NCBI GenBank assembly: GCA_000721275.1
Contig: JOFO01000001.1
Span: forward strand, 186,001 to 250,000
DNA: 64,000 nucleotides
Source: Microtetraspora glauca
GTDB lineage: Bacteria; Actinomycetota; Actinomycetes; Streptomycetales; Streptomycetaceae
Reading direction: 5' to 3'
The notes beneath the pieces are model-generated. The model did not search any database and was not told the origin of the DNA. It was given only the letters and a program-made list of their open reading frames with translations. This document shows positions 39,480 to 47,712 of the stretch, piece after piece. The position numbers and the translations under genes are program-made. The stretch's first letter is position 1. Every line of letters starts with the position of its first letter.

Positions 39480-40286
39480 CCCGACCGCCCCGGCGTCGTC
39501 GACCGGGGCGGTGTCCCCGGTGAACCGGCGGAGCGCCTCCCCGTGCTCCACGCGCGCCGGGAAGGCGTCCCCGGCGGTCCGCCGGGTGAGGCCGGGGACG
39601 TCGAGGGTCGCGTCGGAGGCGACCAGGATCGCGTTCCCGAAGCGCCGGCCGCGCAGCACCGCCGGCTCGGCGATCAGCGCCCGTTCGGGGAAGACCGCCG
39701 CGAAGGTGGCGAGCTGGCCCCGGAGGAAGGCGAACGGCGCCCCGTCGGCGAGGTTGGCCGCGTAGATGCCGCCCGGGCGCAGCACGCGCCGGAGCTCGCG
39801 GGCGTACGCGAGCGAGGTGAGGTGCGCCGGGACGCGCGAGCCGCCGAAGACGTCGCCGACGATCAGGTCGGCGGAGGCGGCGGGTGCCGCCTCCAGCCAG
39901 GCGCGCGCGTCGGCGGTGTGCACGGTGACGCCGGAGCCCTCGGGCAGCGGCAGGTGCTCGGCGACCAGGGCGACGAGTCCGCCGTCCGCCTCGACGACGT
40001 CCTGGCGCGAGCCGGGGCGGGTGGCGGCGACGTACCGGGGCAGTGAGAGGCCGCCGCCGCCGAGGTGGAGCACGTCGAGCGGCGCGCCCGCGGCGGCGGC
40101 GCCGTCGACGACGTGCCCGAGCCTGCGGGCGTACTCGAACTCCAGGTGGCCGGGGGCGTCGAGGTCGACGTACGACTGCGGCGCGCCGTCGACCGTGAGG
40201 AGCCAGGCCCGCTCCCGGTCCACGTCGGGCATGAGGCGCGCGGTGCCGTGGTCCACCTCGCGCAGGACGGGGATCTGCTCGTTCAC
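39441..40286 (-). CDS. Spermidine synthase-like methyltransferase-fold protein
   Basis: 281 aa from GTG 40286 (VNEQIPVLREVDHG); the site GGACAATG upstream is poor. The Rossmann core is that of polyamine synthases: SYVDLDAPGHLEFEYARRL, VLHLGGGGLSLPRYVAA (nucleotide loop), VVEADGGLVALVAEHL, and DLIVGDVFGGSRVPAHLTS. The DxxxGG and D(A/S)F catalytic pattern is only partly kept (GDVFGG), so it may be a 'fused MFS/spermidine synthase' type protein of unknown reaction rather than a true SpeE. Cytoplasmic. Confidence 0.82.
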   Translation of the reverse strand: MNEQIPVLREVDHGTARLMPDVDRERAWLLTVDGAPQSYVDLDAPGHLEFEYARRLGHVVDGAAAAGAPLDVLHLGGGGLSLPRYVAATRPGSRQDVVEADGGLVALVAEHLPLPEGSGVTVHTADARAWLEAAPAASADLIVGDVFGGSRVPAHLTSLAYARELRRVLRPGGIYAANLADGAPFAFLRGQLATFAAVFPERALIAEPAVLRGRRFGNAILVASDATLDVPGLTRRTAGDAFPARVEHGEALRRFTGDTAPVDDAGAVGSPVPPEGAFGIG

Positions 40287-40323
40287 CCGTTCATTGTCCA
40301 GCCCGGCCGGCGGGCGGCTCCCG

Positions 40324-41241
40324 TCAGCCCGTCCACACGGCGGCGACGGACCGGGCGTGCGCGGCGGCCTGGGCCCGTCCGGCACGGGCGGCGGCGCCCC
40401 GCTGGGCGGGGTCGAGCGCGCGGGCGCCGATCACGGCCTTGGCGTCCTCGCCGGGGGTGATCACCTTGACGAGGGCGCCGGCGGCGATGAGGTCGCCGGC
40501 CTGGCGGGCGGGGGCGTGGACGGCCTTGTTGCCCATCGCGTTGGGCGCGACGACGACCACGCGCTCCCAGCCGGCCGCCAGGTGGGCGTTGGCGGTGGAG
40601 TGGATGCCGCCGTCGATCCAGCGCCGTCCGGCGAGGGTCGCCGGCGGCCAGGCACCGGGGATCGCGCAGCTGGCCGTCACCGCGTCCACGAGCCCCGCGC
40701 CGGCGCCGCCGGGTCCGCCGGCGCGCCCGTCGAAGACGCCGAGCGCGCCGGTCTCCGCGTCGACGGCGGTCAGCCGGAGCCGGCCGCCGGCGGGCCACTC
40801 GGTGACGTCGCCGAGCCGCTTCGCGACGGTGGCCCGGCGGGTGGCCTCGTCCACGGTCCGGGCGCGCAGGGCGAGCCGGCCGAGCTTCCTCCCGTACGCC
40901 TCCGGGGTGCGGGAGGTGAGGACGGCGAGGGTGTAGCGGAGCAGGGTGCCGGCGCCGAAGCGGACGGCCGGTTCGGTGTCGGAGCCGTCGAGCTGGCGCT
41001 CGTACAGCTCGGCGAGGGTGGTGGTGCCGGAGGTGAGGAGGGCGCCGACGACGGCGCCGGCGGAGCTGCCGACGACCAGGTCGGCGCCGGTGAGGTCCAC
41101 GCCCGCCTCGGCGAGTCCGTGGAGGATCCCGACCTCCCAGGCGGCGCCGACGAGTCCGCCCGCCCCGAGGACCAGTGCCGTCCTGCCGCCCGCCGTTCCC
41201 GCTGCCGCAACCTCGCCCGTGGGCGTCCCCTTGTCGCTCAT
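40324..41241 (-). CDS. Patatin-like phospholipase
   Basis: 305 aa from the ATG at 41241. The patatin catalytic dyad is clear: oxyanion loop LVLGAGGLVGAAWEVGIL (~22-39), nucleophile elbow GSSAG (~58-62) and Asp in IDGGIHSTANAHLA (~200-213). No signal peptide is present, so it acts in the cytoplasm or at the inner membrane face on acyl lipids. Start sites upstream are weak. It is followed by the spermidine-synthase-like gene in the same direction (37 bp) and preceded by the AlkD gene convergent to none. Confidence 0.9.
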   Translation of the reverse strand: MSDKGTPTGEVAAAGTAGGRTALVLGAGGLVGAAWEVGILHGLAEAGVDLTGADLVVGSSAGAVVGALLTSGTTTLAELYERQLDGSDTEPAVRFGAGTLLRYTLAVLTSRTPEAYGRKLGRLALRARTVDEATRRATVAKRLGDVTEWPAGGRLRLTAVDAETGALGVFDGRAGGPGGAGAGLVDAVTASCAIPGAWPPATLAGRRWIDGGIHSTANAHLAAGWERVVVVAPNAMGNKAVHAPARQAGDLIAAGALVKVITPGEDAKAVIGARALDPAQRGAAARAGRAQAAAHARSVAAVWTG

Positions 41242-41297
41242 GGCCCGAGTGTCGCGCAGCCGCCGCGCTCCGGTCGCGGCGGGGTGCCCCTTCGGGT

Positions 41298-42035
41298 TCA
41301 CAGGTGCTTGAGGGCCTCGCGGACGGAGAGCGGGGCGAAGAGGGAGCGGTTGCCGGCGACGAAGGCCCGCACCTCGCCGGGCGCGGTCTTGGCGTACTCG
41401 CGCAGGCTCCAGCCGATCGCCTTGCGCAGGAAGAAGTCGGTGTCGGCGGCGCGCCGCAGGCAGTACGCGAAGAGCCGGTCCGCGTCCGTGCCGTCCTTGA
41501 AGCGCAGCTGGTGGAGGAGGGCGGTGCGGGCGATCCAGGGGTCCGGGTCGTCGATCCACCGGTCCATCTCGCCGGCCAGCGCGGGGTCGGCGGCGACGAG
41601 TCCGCCGACGACGTGCGCGGCGAGGTGGTCGACGGTGTCCCACCAGGGGACGGTCGTCACGAGCCGGCGGGCGACGGGCAGGAAGCCGGACGAGCAGCGC
41701 CGCACGTGGCGGCGCAGGTAGTCGACGGCGAAGTAGTGGTACTCGCGCTCGGGGAGGGCGAAGCAGCGCAGGGCGACGGCGGCGCAGTCGTCCTCGCCGG
41801 GACGCGGCGTGCCGTCGAGGACGGTGCGGGAGAGGGCGCGGCGCTCCGGCGAGCGGATGCCGAGGAAGGGCGCGACCCCCTTCATGTACGCGACCATCTC
41901 CTGCGCGCGGAAGGGGTTCCCGGCGGCGGGGTAGAGCGTGGTGAGCCGGTCGAGGAGGACGTCGGCGAGCTCGCTGTCGGGGACGGTGACGGCGGCGGCC
42001 CCGGAGCCGGAGATGGCGCACATTACGGCGATCAT
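41298..42035 (-). CDS. AlkD-type DNA alkylation repair protein (HEAT-like glycosylase)
   Basis: 245 aa from the ATG at 42035 (MIAVMCAISG); the ATG at codon 5 is an alternative. The HEAT-repeat protein has the AlkD pattern AYMKGVAPFLGIRSPERRAL, EREYHYFAVDYL, VPWWDTVDHLAAHVVG (Trp pair and Asp of the active cleft), and DTDFFLRKAIGWSLREYAKT. AlkD enzymes excise 3- and 7-alkyl purines without base flipping. It is divergent from the TVP38 gene with only 26 bp between, so the two promoters must overlap. Confidence 0.92.
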   Translation of the reverse strand: MIAVMCAISGSGAAAVTVPDSELADVLLDRLTTLYPAAGNPFRAQEMVAYMKGVAPFLGIRSPERRALSRTVLDGTPRPGEDDCAAVALRCFALPEREYHYFAVDYLRRHVRRCSSGFLPVARRLVTTVPWWDTVDHLAAHVVGGLVAADPALAGEMDRWIDDPDPWIARTALLHQLRFKDGTDADRLFAYCLRRAADTDFFLRKAIGWSLREYAKTAPGEVRAFVAGNRSLFAPLSVREALKHL

Positions 42036-42061
42036 ACGGAAGTCTCCGTTAGTCTCCCGGG

Positions 42062-42820
42062 ATGCTCGCTCCCGTGCCCCGGCCGACGGACCCGTTCGCC
42101 GTCCGCTGCTCCCGGGCCCTGCTCTCGCCCCGGGCGCGGCTCTCGCTGCTCGCGCTCGTCCTGCTGACCGCCGGGACGCTGGTGCTGCTGTACGAGCCGC
42201 AGCGGCTGCTCGCCTCGGGGTGGCCGCGGTCGGGCGGCGCGGGCGCGGTGCTGCTGTTCGCGGTGGCGTACGGGCTGTGCACGGCGGCGTTCGTGCCCCG
42301 GCCGGTGCTGAACCTGGCGGCCGGCGCGCTCTTCGGGTCGGCGGCGGGTCTGACGGCGGCGGTCGCGGGGACGGTGCTGGGGGCGGGCCTGTCGTTCACG
42401 CTGGGCCGGGTGCTGGGGCAGGACGCGCTGCGCCCGCTGCTGCGGGGGCGGTGGGTGCGGGCGGCGGACGGGCAGCTGAGCCGGCACGGTTTCCGGTCGA
42501 TGCTGGCGATCCGGCTGTTCCCGGGGGTGCCGTTCGCCGCCGCCAACTACTGCGCGGCGGTCTCCCGCATGGGGTACGTGCCGTTCCTGCTGGCGACGGC
42601 GCTCGGCACGGTCCCGAACACCGCCGCCTACGTGGTGGCGGGCGCGCGGGCGGACGAGCCGGGTTCGCCGGCGTTCCTGTTCTCCGCGGGCTTCATCGTG
42701 GTGTCCGGGCTGGCGGCGGCGGTGGTCGCCTGGCGGAAGCGGCACGCGCTGCGGCGGCCGGCGCCGGCCGCCTCCGCCGCCCCGGCCGTGCCGGAGCGGG
42801 AGCCGGCCGCGGCTCCCTGA
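42062..42820 (+). CDS. TVP38/TMEM64-family membrane protein
   Basis: 252 aa from the ATG at 42062; TTAGTC lies 7 nt upstream and no ribosome site is visible, fitting a leaderless start. Around six hydrophobic segments with the VTT/DedA-superfamily motifs LAAGALFGSAAGLTAAVAG (FG...G loop), FRSMLAIRLFPGVPFAAANY (conserved RL-P) and ALGTVPNTAAYVVAG. TVP38-like proteins are thought to scramble or transport lipids. Distantly related to the DedA protein at 32018. Confidence 0.9.
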   Translation: MLAPVPRPTDPFAVRCSRALLSPRARLSLLALVLLTAGTLVLLYEPQRLLASGWPRSGGAGAVLLFAVAYGLCTAAFVPRPVLNLAAGALFGSAAGLTAAVAGTVLGAGLSFTLGRVLGQDALRPLLRGRWVRAADGQLSRHGFRSMLAIRLFPGVPFAAANYCAAVSRMGYVPFLLATALGTVPNTAAYVVAGARADEPGSPAFLFSAGFIVVSGLAAAVVAWRKRHALRRPAPAASAAPAVPEREPAAAP

Positions 42821-42976
42821 CGTGTCGTCGGCGGCGTGGTCGCGCCGGGAGCGGACGGGTGGTTCCGGACAGGGACCGCCGCCGACGCCACCTGATCACG
42901 AACGCGTCACCTCGGGGCGGTACAGTGCGCTCGACCTCATGACCGCACGAGTGCACAACGGGACGGCCCAAGCCCC

Positions 42977-43852
42977 ATGAATTGGTTCGAAGCGTTCATC
43001 CTGGGACTCGTCCAGGGGCTGACGGAGTTCCTTCCGATCTCCTCCAGCGCGCATCTGCGGCTGACCGCCGCCTTCGCCGGCTGGGAGGACCCGGGCGCCG
43101 CCTTCACGGCGATCACGCAGATCGGCACGGAGACCGCCGTCCTGATCTACTTCCGCAAGGACATCGGCAGGATCGTCACGGCGTGGTGCCGGTCACTGAC
43201 GGACAAGTCCATGCGCTCCGACCACGACGCCCAGATGGGCTGGCTGGTGATCGTCGGCTCGATCCCGATCGGCGTCCTCGGCGTCACGCTCAAGGACCAG
43301 ATCGAGGGCCCCTTCCGCGACCTGCGGCTCATCGCCACGACGCTCATCGTGATGGGCGTCGTGCTCGGCGTCGCCGACCGGCTCGCCGCCCGCGACGAGC
43401 TCGGCGGCCGGCACCGTGCCATCCGCGAGCGCAAGACGCTGAAGGACCTCGGCGTCCGCGACGGCCTGATCTACGGCTTCTGCCAGGCGATGGCGCTGAT
43501 CCCCGGCGTGTCGCGCTCGGGTGCCACGATCTCCGGCGGTCTGCTCATGGGCTACACCCGCGAGTCCGCCGCACGCTACTCGTTCCTGCTCGCGATCCCC
43601 GCCGTGCTCGCCTCCGGCGTCTTCGAGCTGAAGGACGCGACCGAGGGCGGCCACGTGTCGTGGGGCCCGACGGTCTTCGCGACGCTCGTCGCGTTCGGCG
43701 TGGGCTACGCGGTGATCGCCTGGTTCATGAAGTTCATCACGACGAAGTCCTTCATGCCGTTCGTGTACTACCGGATCGCGCTCGGCGTCCTGCTGTTCGT
43801 CCTGGTCGGCACGGACGTCCTCAGCCCGCACGCGGGCGAGTCCGGGCACTGA
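42977..43852 (+). CDS. uppP: Undecaprenyl-diphosphatase UppP (BacA)
   Basis: 291 aa from the ATG at 42977. Both BacA signature segments are present: VQGLTEFLPISSSAHL (~13-28) with the catalytic Glu and Ser residues, and LIPGVSRSGATISGGLL (~175-191) with the catalytic Arg. Eight or more membrane segments. It dephosphorylates undecaprenyl pyrophosphate to recycle the lipid carrier for peptidoglycan and wall polymers, and raises bacitracin tolerance. The 156-bp upstream gap holds TACAGT (~42921-42926) as a possible -10. Confidence 0.97.
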   Translation: MNWFEAFILGLVQGLTEFLPISSSAHLRLTAAFAGWEDPGAAFTAITQIGTETAVLIYFRKDIGRIVTAWCRSLTDKSMRSDHDAQMGWLVIVGSIPIGVLGVTLKDQIEGPFRDLRLIATTLIVMGVVLGVADRLAARDELGGRHRAIRERKTLKDLGVRDGLIYGFCQAMALIPGVSRSGATISGGLLMGYTRESAARYSFLLAIPAVLASGVFELKDATEGGHVSWGPTVFATLVAFGVGYAVIAWFMKFITTKSFMPFVYYRIALGVLLFVLVGTDVLSPHAGESGH

Positions 43853-43873
43853 CCCGCCGCTCGCCGCGCCCGG

Positions 43874-43908
43874 CCGGGGCGGGTCCCGTACGACGGGATC
43901 CGCCCCGG
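43874..43908. terminator. Bidirectional terminator after uppP
   Basis: A 16-bp stem with one G-T wobble (43874-43889 with 43893-43908) and a 3-nt loop, followed by a T-rich run on the + strand, between convergent uppP and the flavin-reductase gene. Confidence 0.88.
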
Positions 43909-43927
43909 TTCCGTTTCCGGCGCCGGC

Positions 43928-44524
43928 TCAGCCCCAGTACGGCACGCGGGCGATCGCGCGGACGTCGCCCAGGGTGCCCCACTCGTCCCGGCCCAGCCGG
44001 GTCAGCGGGCGCAGGCGGGTGATGTCCGGGTGGCCGTCGCCGGTCATGTGCGCCGCGTCGACGGCGACGTGCACCACGCGCCCGAAGACCACCGTCGAGT
44101 CCCCGATGCGGAGCGTGCTGTGCAGCTCGCACTCCAGCGCCACCGGCGACTCGGCCACCCGCGGGGGCTTGACCCGGAGGCTCGGCTCGCGCGCCACGCC
44201 GCACGCGTCGAACTCGCTCGTCCCGCGCGGGAAGTCCGTCGCGGTCGCGTTGATCCGCTCGAAGAGGCCCTCCGGCGCGAGGTTCACCACGAACGCGCCG
44301 GTCTCCTCCACGTTCCGCAGCGAGTCCTTCCGGCCGACCGAGGTGAACTGCACGACCGGCGGGTTCACCGAGGCGATGGTGAAGAAGGAGTGCGGGGCGA
44401 GGTTGTCCGTGCCGTCGGCGGCGACGGTGGACACCCAGGCGATCGGCCGGGGGACGACCGTGGCGGTCAGCAGCCGGTAGACGGCGGCGGGGTCGGTGAG
44501 GGACGGATCGACGTCGATGCGCAT
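43928..44524 (-). CDS. Flavin reductase-like domain protein
   Basis: 198 aa from the ATG at 44524 (MRIDVDPSLTDPAAVYRLL). FMN-binding split-barrel features are clear: TATVVPRPIAWVSTVAADGTDNLAPHSFF, abridged here as PRPIAWVSTVAADG, then NPPVVQFTSVGRKDSLRNVE and TGAFVVNLAP. These proteins bind FMN and reduce it with NAD(P)H, often for a partner monooxygenase; none is adjacent (the FAD monooxygenase at 47713 is self-contained in type). Cytoplasmic. Divergent from the NTF2-like gene. Confidence 0.9.
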   Translation of the reverse strand: MRIDVDPSLTDPAAVYRLLTATVVPRPIAWVSTVAADGTDNLAPHSFFTIASVNPPVVQFTSVGRKDSLRNVEETGAFVVNLAPEGLFERINATATDFPRGTSEFDACGVAREPSLRVKPPRVAESPVALECELHSTLRIGDSTVVFGRVVHVAVDAAHMTGDGHPDITRLRPLTRLGRDEWGTLGDVRAIARVPYWG

Positions 44525-44602
44525 CCGGCCAGTATGACCGTCGTACGGGACGGGGGGCGCACGCCTCTTGGCCCCGCAGGCCCGCTGCCCGACACTGAGG
44601 CG

Positions 44603-45049
44603 ATGACGCAGCGCGTGGACCTCGCGAACGTGATGGACCGGCTCGCCGTGGAGGACCTGGTCACCGGATACGCGGCGGCGGTGGACGACGCCGACTGGAC
44701 CGCCTACCGGGCCCTCTTCACCCCCGACGGACGCGCCGACTACACCGGCTCCGGCGGCATCGAGGGGCCCGCGGCCGAGGTGGCCGGCTGGCTGGCGGAG
44801 ACCATGACCCTCTTCCCGGTGCGCCAGCACCTCATCGTCAACCGCCGGGTGACCCTGCACCGGCCCGCCGGCTACGCGGAGACCGGGGACGCCGCCGACG
44901 TGCGCGCCGACTACGTCAACCCGATGCGGACGGCCTCCGGCGAGGACTTCGTCTGCGGCGGCCGGTACGCCTTCGCGGCCCGCCGCACCCGGGACGGCTG
45001 GCGGCTGCGCTCGGTCGCCGTCGAGGAGCGCTGGCGCCGCCTCCCCTGA
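44603..45049 (+). CDS. NTF2/SnoaL-like protein
   Basis: 148 aa from the ATG at 44603 (TGAGG just upstream). The start VMDRLAVEDLVTGYAAAVDDADWTAYRALF, in short DRLAVEDLVTGYAAAVDDAD, and the close FVCGGRYAFAARRTRDGWRL are standard for SnoaL_4/NTF2-like alpha+beta barrels. Such proteins range from polyketide cyclases to ring-hydroxylating-dioxygenase small subunits and limonene-epoxide-hydrolase-like enzymes, and no catalytic residue set decides here. 57 bp upstream of lnt in the same direction. Confidence 0.85.
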   Translation: MTQRVDLANVMDRLAVEDLVTGYAAAVDDADWTAYRALFTPDGRADYTGSGGIEGPAAEVAGWLAETMTLFPVRQHLIVNRRVTLHRPAGYAETGDAADVRADYVNPMRTASGEDFVCGGRYAFAARRTRDGWRLRSVAVEERWRRLP

Positions 45050-45106
45050 CCCCGGGCCCTTCCCGGCGGCCGGGCGCAGACTGGAGGCGACGGCGGGAGG
45101 AACGCC

Positions 45107-46804
45107 ATGCGGAACCCCTTCGGGAACGCCGGTCCGGACGCCTCGGACGCCGGTCCGGACGCCTCGGACGCCGGTCCGGACGCCTCGGACGCCGGTCCGG
45201 ACGCCTCGGACGCCGGTCCGGACGGCTCGCGCGCCGGGTCGGACCCCGGTGGCGCTCCCGCCCCAAGGCGGACGGCGGGGTTGCTCCGGTCGCTGCTCGC
45301 CGTCGTCCTCGGCGCGCTGCCGGTGCTCGCGTTCCCCGCGCCGGGGCTGTGGTGGGCGGCGTACGTCTGCCTGGTGCCCTGGCTGCTGCTGGTGCGGACG
45401 GCGCCGGGCGCGCGCCGCGCCGCGCTGGACGGGTGGTGCGGGGGCATCGGGTTCCTGCTGGCGCTGCACCACTGGCTGCTGCCGAGCGTCCATGTGTTCC
45501 TGCTGGTGATGGCGGCGCTGCTGGGGCTGCTGTGGCTGCCGTGGGGCGTGCTGGTACGGGCGCTGCTCGGCGGGGTGCCGACGCCTGCGCGGGCCGCCGC
45601 CGCGCTGGTCGCGGTGCCGTCGGGGTGGCTGCTGATCGAGCTGGTGCGGTCGTGGGAGGGGCTGGGCGGGCCGTGGGGGCTGCTGGGGGCGAGCCAGTGG
45701 GACGTGCCGGTGGCGCTGCGCCTCGCGTCTGTGGGCGGGGTGTGGCTGGTGAGCCTGCTGGTGGTGGCGGTGAACACGGCGGTGGTGCTGCTGGTCGCCG
45801 TGCCGGGGCCGCGGGCGGTCGGGGTCGCGGGGCTCGCCGCGTGCGCGCTGGTGGCGGCGACGGGGGCGTGGGGCGTCGGGGCGCCGCGCCCGTCCGGCAC
45901 GGTGCGGGTGGCGATGGTGCAGCCGGGGCTGCACGGCGGGACGGACGGCGCCGAGCGGCGGCTCGACCGGGCGGTGGACCTGACCCGCGGCCTCGCCGGG
46001 CAGCGGCTGGACCTGGTGGTGTGGGGCGAGAGCGGGGTGGCCCGGGACCCGTCCGCCGATCCGGCGCTCACCGCGCGGCTCACCGCCCTGGCGCGGGCCG
46101 TGGACGCCCCGGTCCTGGTGAACGTGGACGCCCGCCGTGCCGACCGCCCCGGCATCTACAAGAGCGCGCTGCTCTTCGCGCCCGGCGGGCCGACCGGCGA
46201 CCGGTACGACAAGATGCGGCTGGTGCCCTTCGGCGAGTACGTGCCGGCACGGGGCCTGCTCGGCTGGGCGACGTCGGTGGGCAAGGCGGCGGAGGAGGAC
46301 CGGCGGCGGGGCACGGAACCGGTCGTGATGCGGGTGCCGGACGGCGGGCGGGCGTTGCGCGTCGGGCCGCTGGTCTGCTTCGAGTCCGCGTTCCCCGACA
46401 TGAGCCGCCGGCTGGTCCGGGAGGGCGCCGGCCTGATCGTGGTGCAGTCGGCGACCAGCACCTTCCAGCGGAGCTGGGCGCCGGCGCAGCACGCGGCGCT
46501 CGCCGCGCTCCGGGCGGCGGAGACGGGCCGTCCGGTGGTGCACGCGACGCTGACCGGGATCAGCGCCGCGTACGGCCCCGGCGGCGAGCGCGTCGGGCCG
46601 CCGCTCGGCACGGACGCGAGCGGCGCCGTGGTCCGCGAGCTGCCGCTGTCGGAGACGGCGACGGTGTACGCCCGCTGGGGCGACTGGCCGCTGTACGGGG
46701 CGTTCGTGGTCGTGGGGGCGGTGTGCGCGGCGGCGGGCGCCGGGGCGCTCAGGCGGCCTGGTCCAGCGCGTCGCGGACGACGCGCTCGCACAGGGCGTGG
46801 GTGA
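45107..46804 (+). CDS. lnt: Apolipoprotein N-acyltransferase with repetitive N-terminal tail
   Basis: 565 aa from the ATG at 45107, with GGGAGG 5 nt upstream. Residues ~8-42 are a GPDASDA heptad repeated four times plus a partial copy; such a tail is not part of the family. Membrane segments occupy ~58-255, then the nitrilase domain follows with the catalytic triad Glu308 (VVWGESG), Lys369 (DRYDKMRLVPFGEYVP) and Cys424 (LVCFESAFP). Lnt adds a third acyl chain to bacterial lipoproteins. Actinobacteria often have more than one copy. The last 56 bp overlap the convergent oxidoreductase gene. Confidence 0.92.
   Translation: MRNPFGNAGPDASDAGPDASDAGPDASDAGPDASDAGPDGSRAGSDPGGAPAPRRTAGLLRSLLAVVLGALPVLAFPAPGLWWAAYVCLVPWLLLVRTAPGARRAALDGWCGGIGFLLALHHWLLPSVHVFLLVMAALLGLLWLPWGVLVRALLGGVPTPARAAAALVAVPSGWLLIELVRSWEGLGGPWGLLGASQWDVPVALRLASVGGVWLVSLLVVAVNTAVVLLVAVPGPRAVGVAGLAACALVAATGAWGVGAPRPSGTVRVAMVQPGLHGGTDGAERRLDRAVDLTRGLAGQRLDLVVWGESGVARDPSADPALTARLTALARAVDAPVLVNVDARRADRPGIYKSALLFAPGGPTGDRYDKMRLVPFGEYVPARGLLGWATSVGKAAEEDRRRGTEPVVMRVPDGGRALRVGPLVCFESAFPDMSRRLVREGAGLIVVQSATSTFQRSWAPAQHAALAALRAAETGRPVVHATLTGISAAYGPGGERVGPPLGTDASGAVVRELPLSETATVYARWGDWPLYGAFVVVGAVCAAAGAGALRRPGPARRGRRARTGRG
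45128..45229 (+). repeat. 21-bp in-frame tandem repeats in lnt
   Basis: GCCGGTCCGGACGCCTCGGA(C) occurs four times exactly from 45128 to 45211, with a partial fifth copy to 45229. Each copy encodes AGPDASD in frame, so copy-number change would alter tail length without frameshift. Confidence 0.95.
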
Positions 46805-47654
46805 GCAGGGCGTCGCGGGCGCTGAGCACGCGTCCCTCTCGGACGGCGTCGAGGAAGGCGAGCACGGCCTGTTCGATGCCGCGCTGCCGGGCGACGGGGA
46901 CCCAGTCGCCGCGCCGGCGGACGGTGGGCTGCCCCTTGTGGTCGACGATCTCGGAGAGGTTGAGGACCTGGCGCTTGGTGTCCTGGCCGGAGACCTCCAG
47001 GACCTCCTCGGTGGAGCCGTTCATCCGGTTCATCATGCCGATCGCGGTGAAGCCGTCGCCGGAGAGCTGGAGCACCACGTGGTGCATGAGGCCGTCGCGG
47101 ACGCGGGCGCGGACGTCGATGTGGTCGGCCTCCCCGGGGAGCAGGAAGCGGAGGGTGTCGACGACGTGGATGAAGTCGTCGAGGACGAAGGTGCGCGGCT
47201 CCTCGGGGAGTCCGACGCGGTTCTTCTGGAGCAGGATCAGCTCGCGCGGGTGGTCGAGGCACTGGGCGTAGCCGGGGGCGAGGCGGCGGTTGAAGCCGAC
47301 GGCGAGGGAGACGTCCCGCTTCTCGGCGAGTTCGACGATCCGCTCGGAGTCGGCGTAGTCGTAGGCGAGCGGCTTGTCGACGTAGGTGGGGACGCCGGCG
47401 TCGAGGAGGCGGCCGGCGATCTCGGCGTGGGCGGCGGTGGAGGCGTGCACGAAGGCGGCGTCGAGCCCGGCGGAGAGCAGCGAGTCGAGGTCGCGGTGGC
47501 GGCGGGTGGCCGGCAGGTGGAGGGTGTCGGCGACCCGGTCCAGGGTGGCGGGGGTGCGGGTCTGGAGGTGAAGTTCGACCCCGGGGAGGGTGGCGAGGAC
47601 GGGCAGGTACGCCTTCTGGGCGATGTCGCCGAGTCCGATGCAGCCGATCTTCAC
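46749..47654 (-). CDS. Gfo/Idh/MocA-family oxidoreductase
   Basis: 301 aa from the GTG at 47654 (GGAGAG 5 nt upstream). The N-terminal Rossmann domain begins MKIGCIGLGDIAQKAYLPVL; the family EKP motif appears as VDKPLAYDYADSERIV (~95), and the C-terminal alpha/beta domain has FIHVVDTLRFLLPGE, where the HVVD His is the usual catalytic position. NAD(P)-dependent dehydrogenases of this family oxidise sugars, inositols and the like; the substrate is not evident. It overlaps lnt by 56 bp at the 3' end and follows the FAD monooxygenase gene in the same direction. Confidence 0.92.
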   Translation of the reverse strand: MKIGCIGLGDIAQKAYLPVLATLPGVELHLQTRTPATLDRVADTLHLPATRRHRDLDSLLSAGLDAAFVHASTAAHAEIAGRLLDAGVPTYVDKPLAYDYADSERIVELAEKRDVSLAVGFNRRLAPGYAQCLDHPRELILLQKNRVGLPEEPRTFVLDDFIHVVDTLRFLLPGEADHIDVRARVRDGLMHHVVLQLSGDGFTAIGMMNRMNGSTEEVLEVSGQDTKRQVLNLSEIVDHKGQPTVRRRGDWVPVARQRGIEQAVLAFLDAVREGRVLSARDALLTHALCERVVRDALDQAA

Positions 47655-47712
47655 GGGGTCTCTCCCTCTGCGGTGGTCCGGCGGCCCTTGGCTGTCGGGC
47701 CGTTCCGGCAGG

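Noticed and set aside
39441..40286. True spermidine synthase (speE) call
   Set aside because: The fold fits, but the catalytic acidic pattern is incomplete, so a specific gene symbol was not given.
45128..45229. CRISPR-like array
   Set aside because: Repeats are contiguous without spacers and encode an in-frame heptad in lnt.
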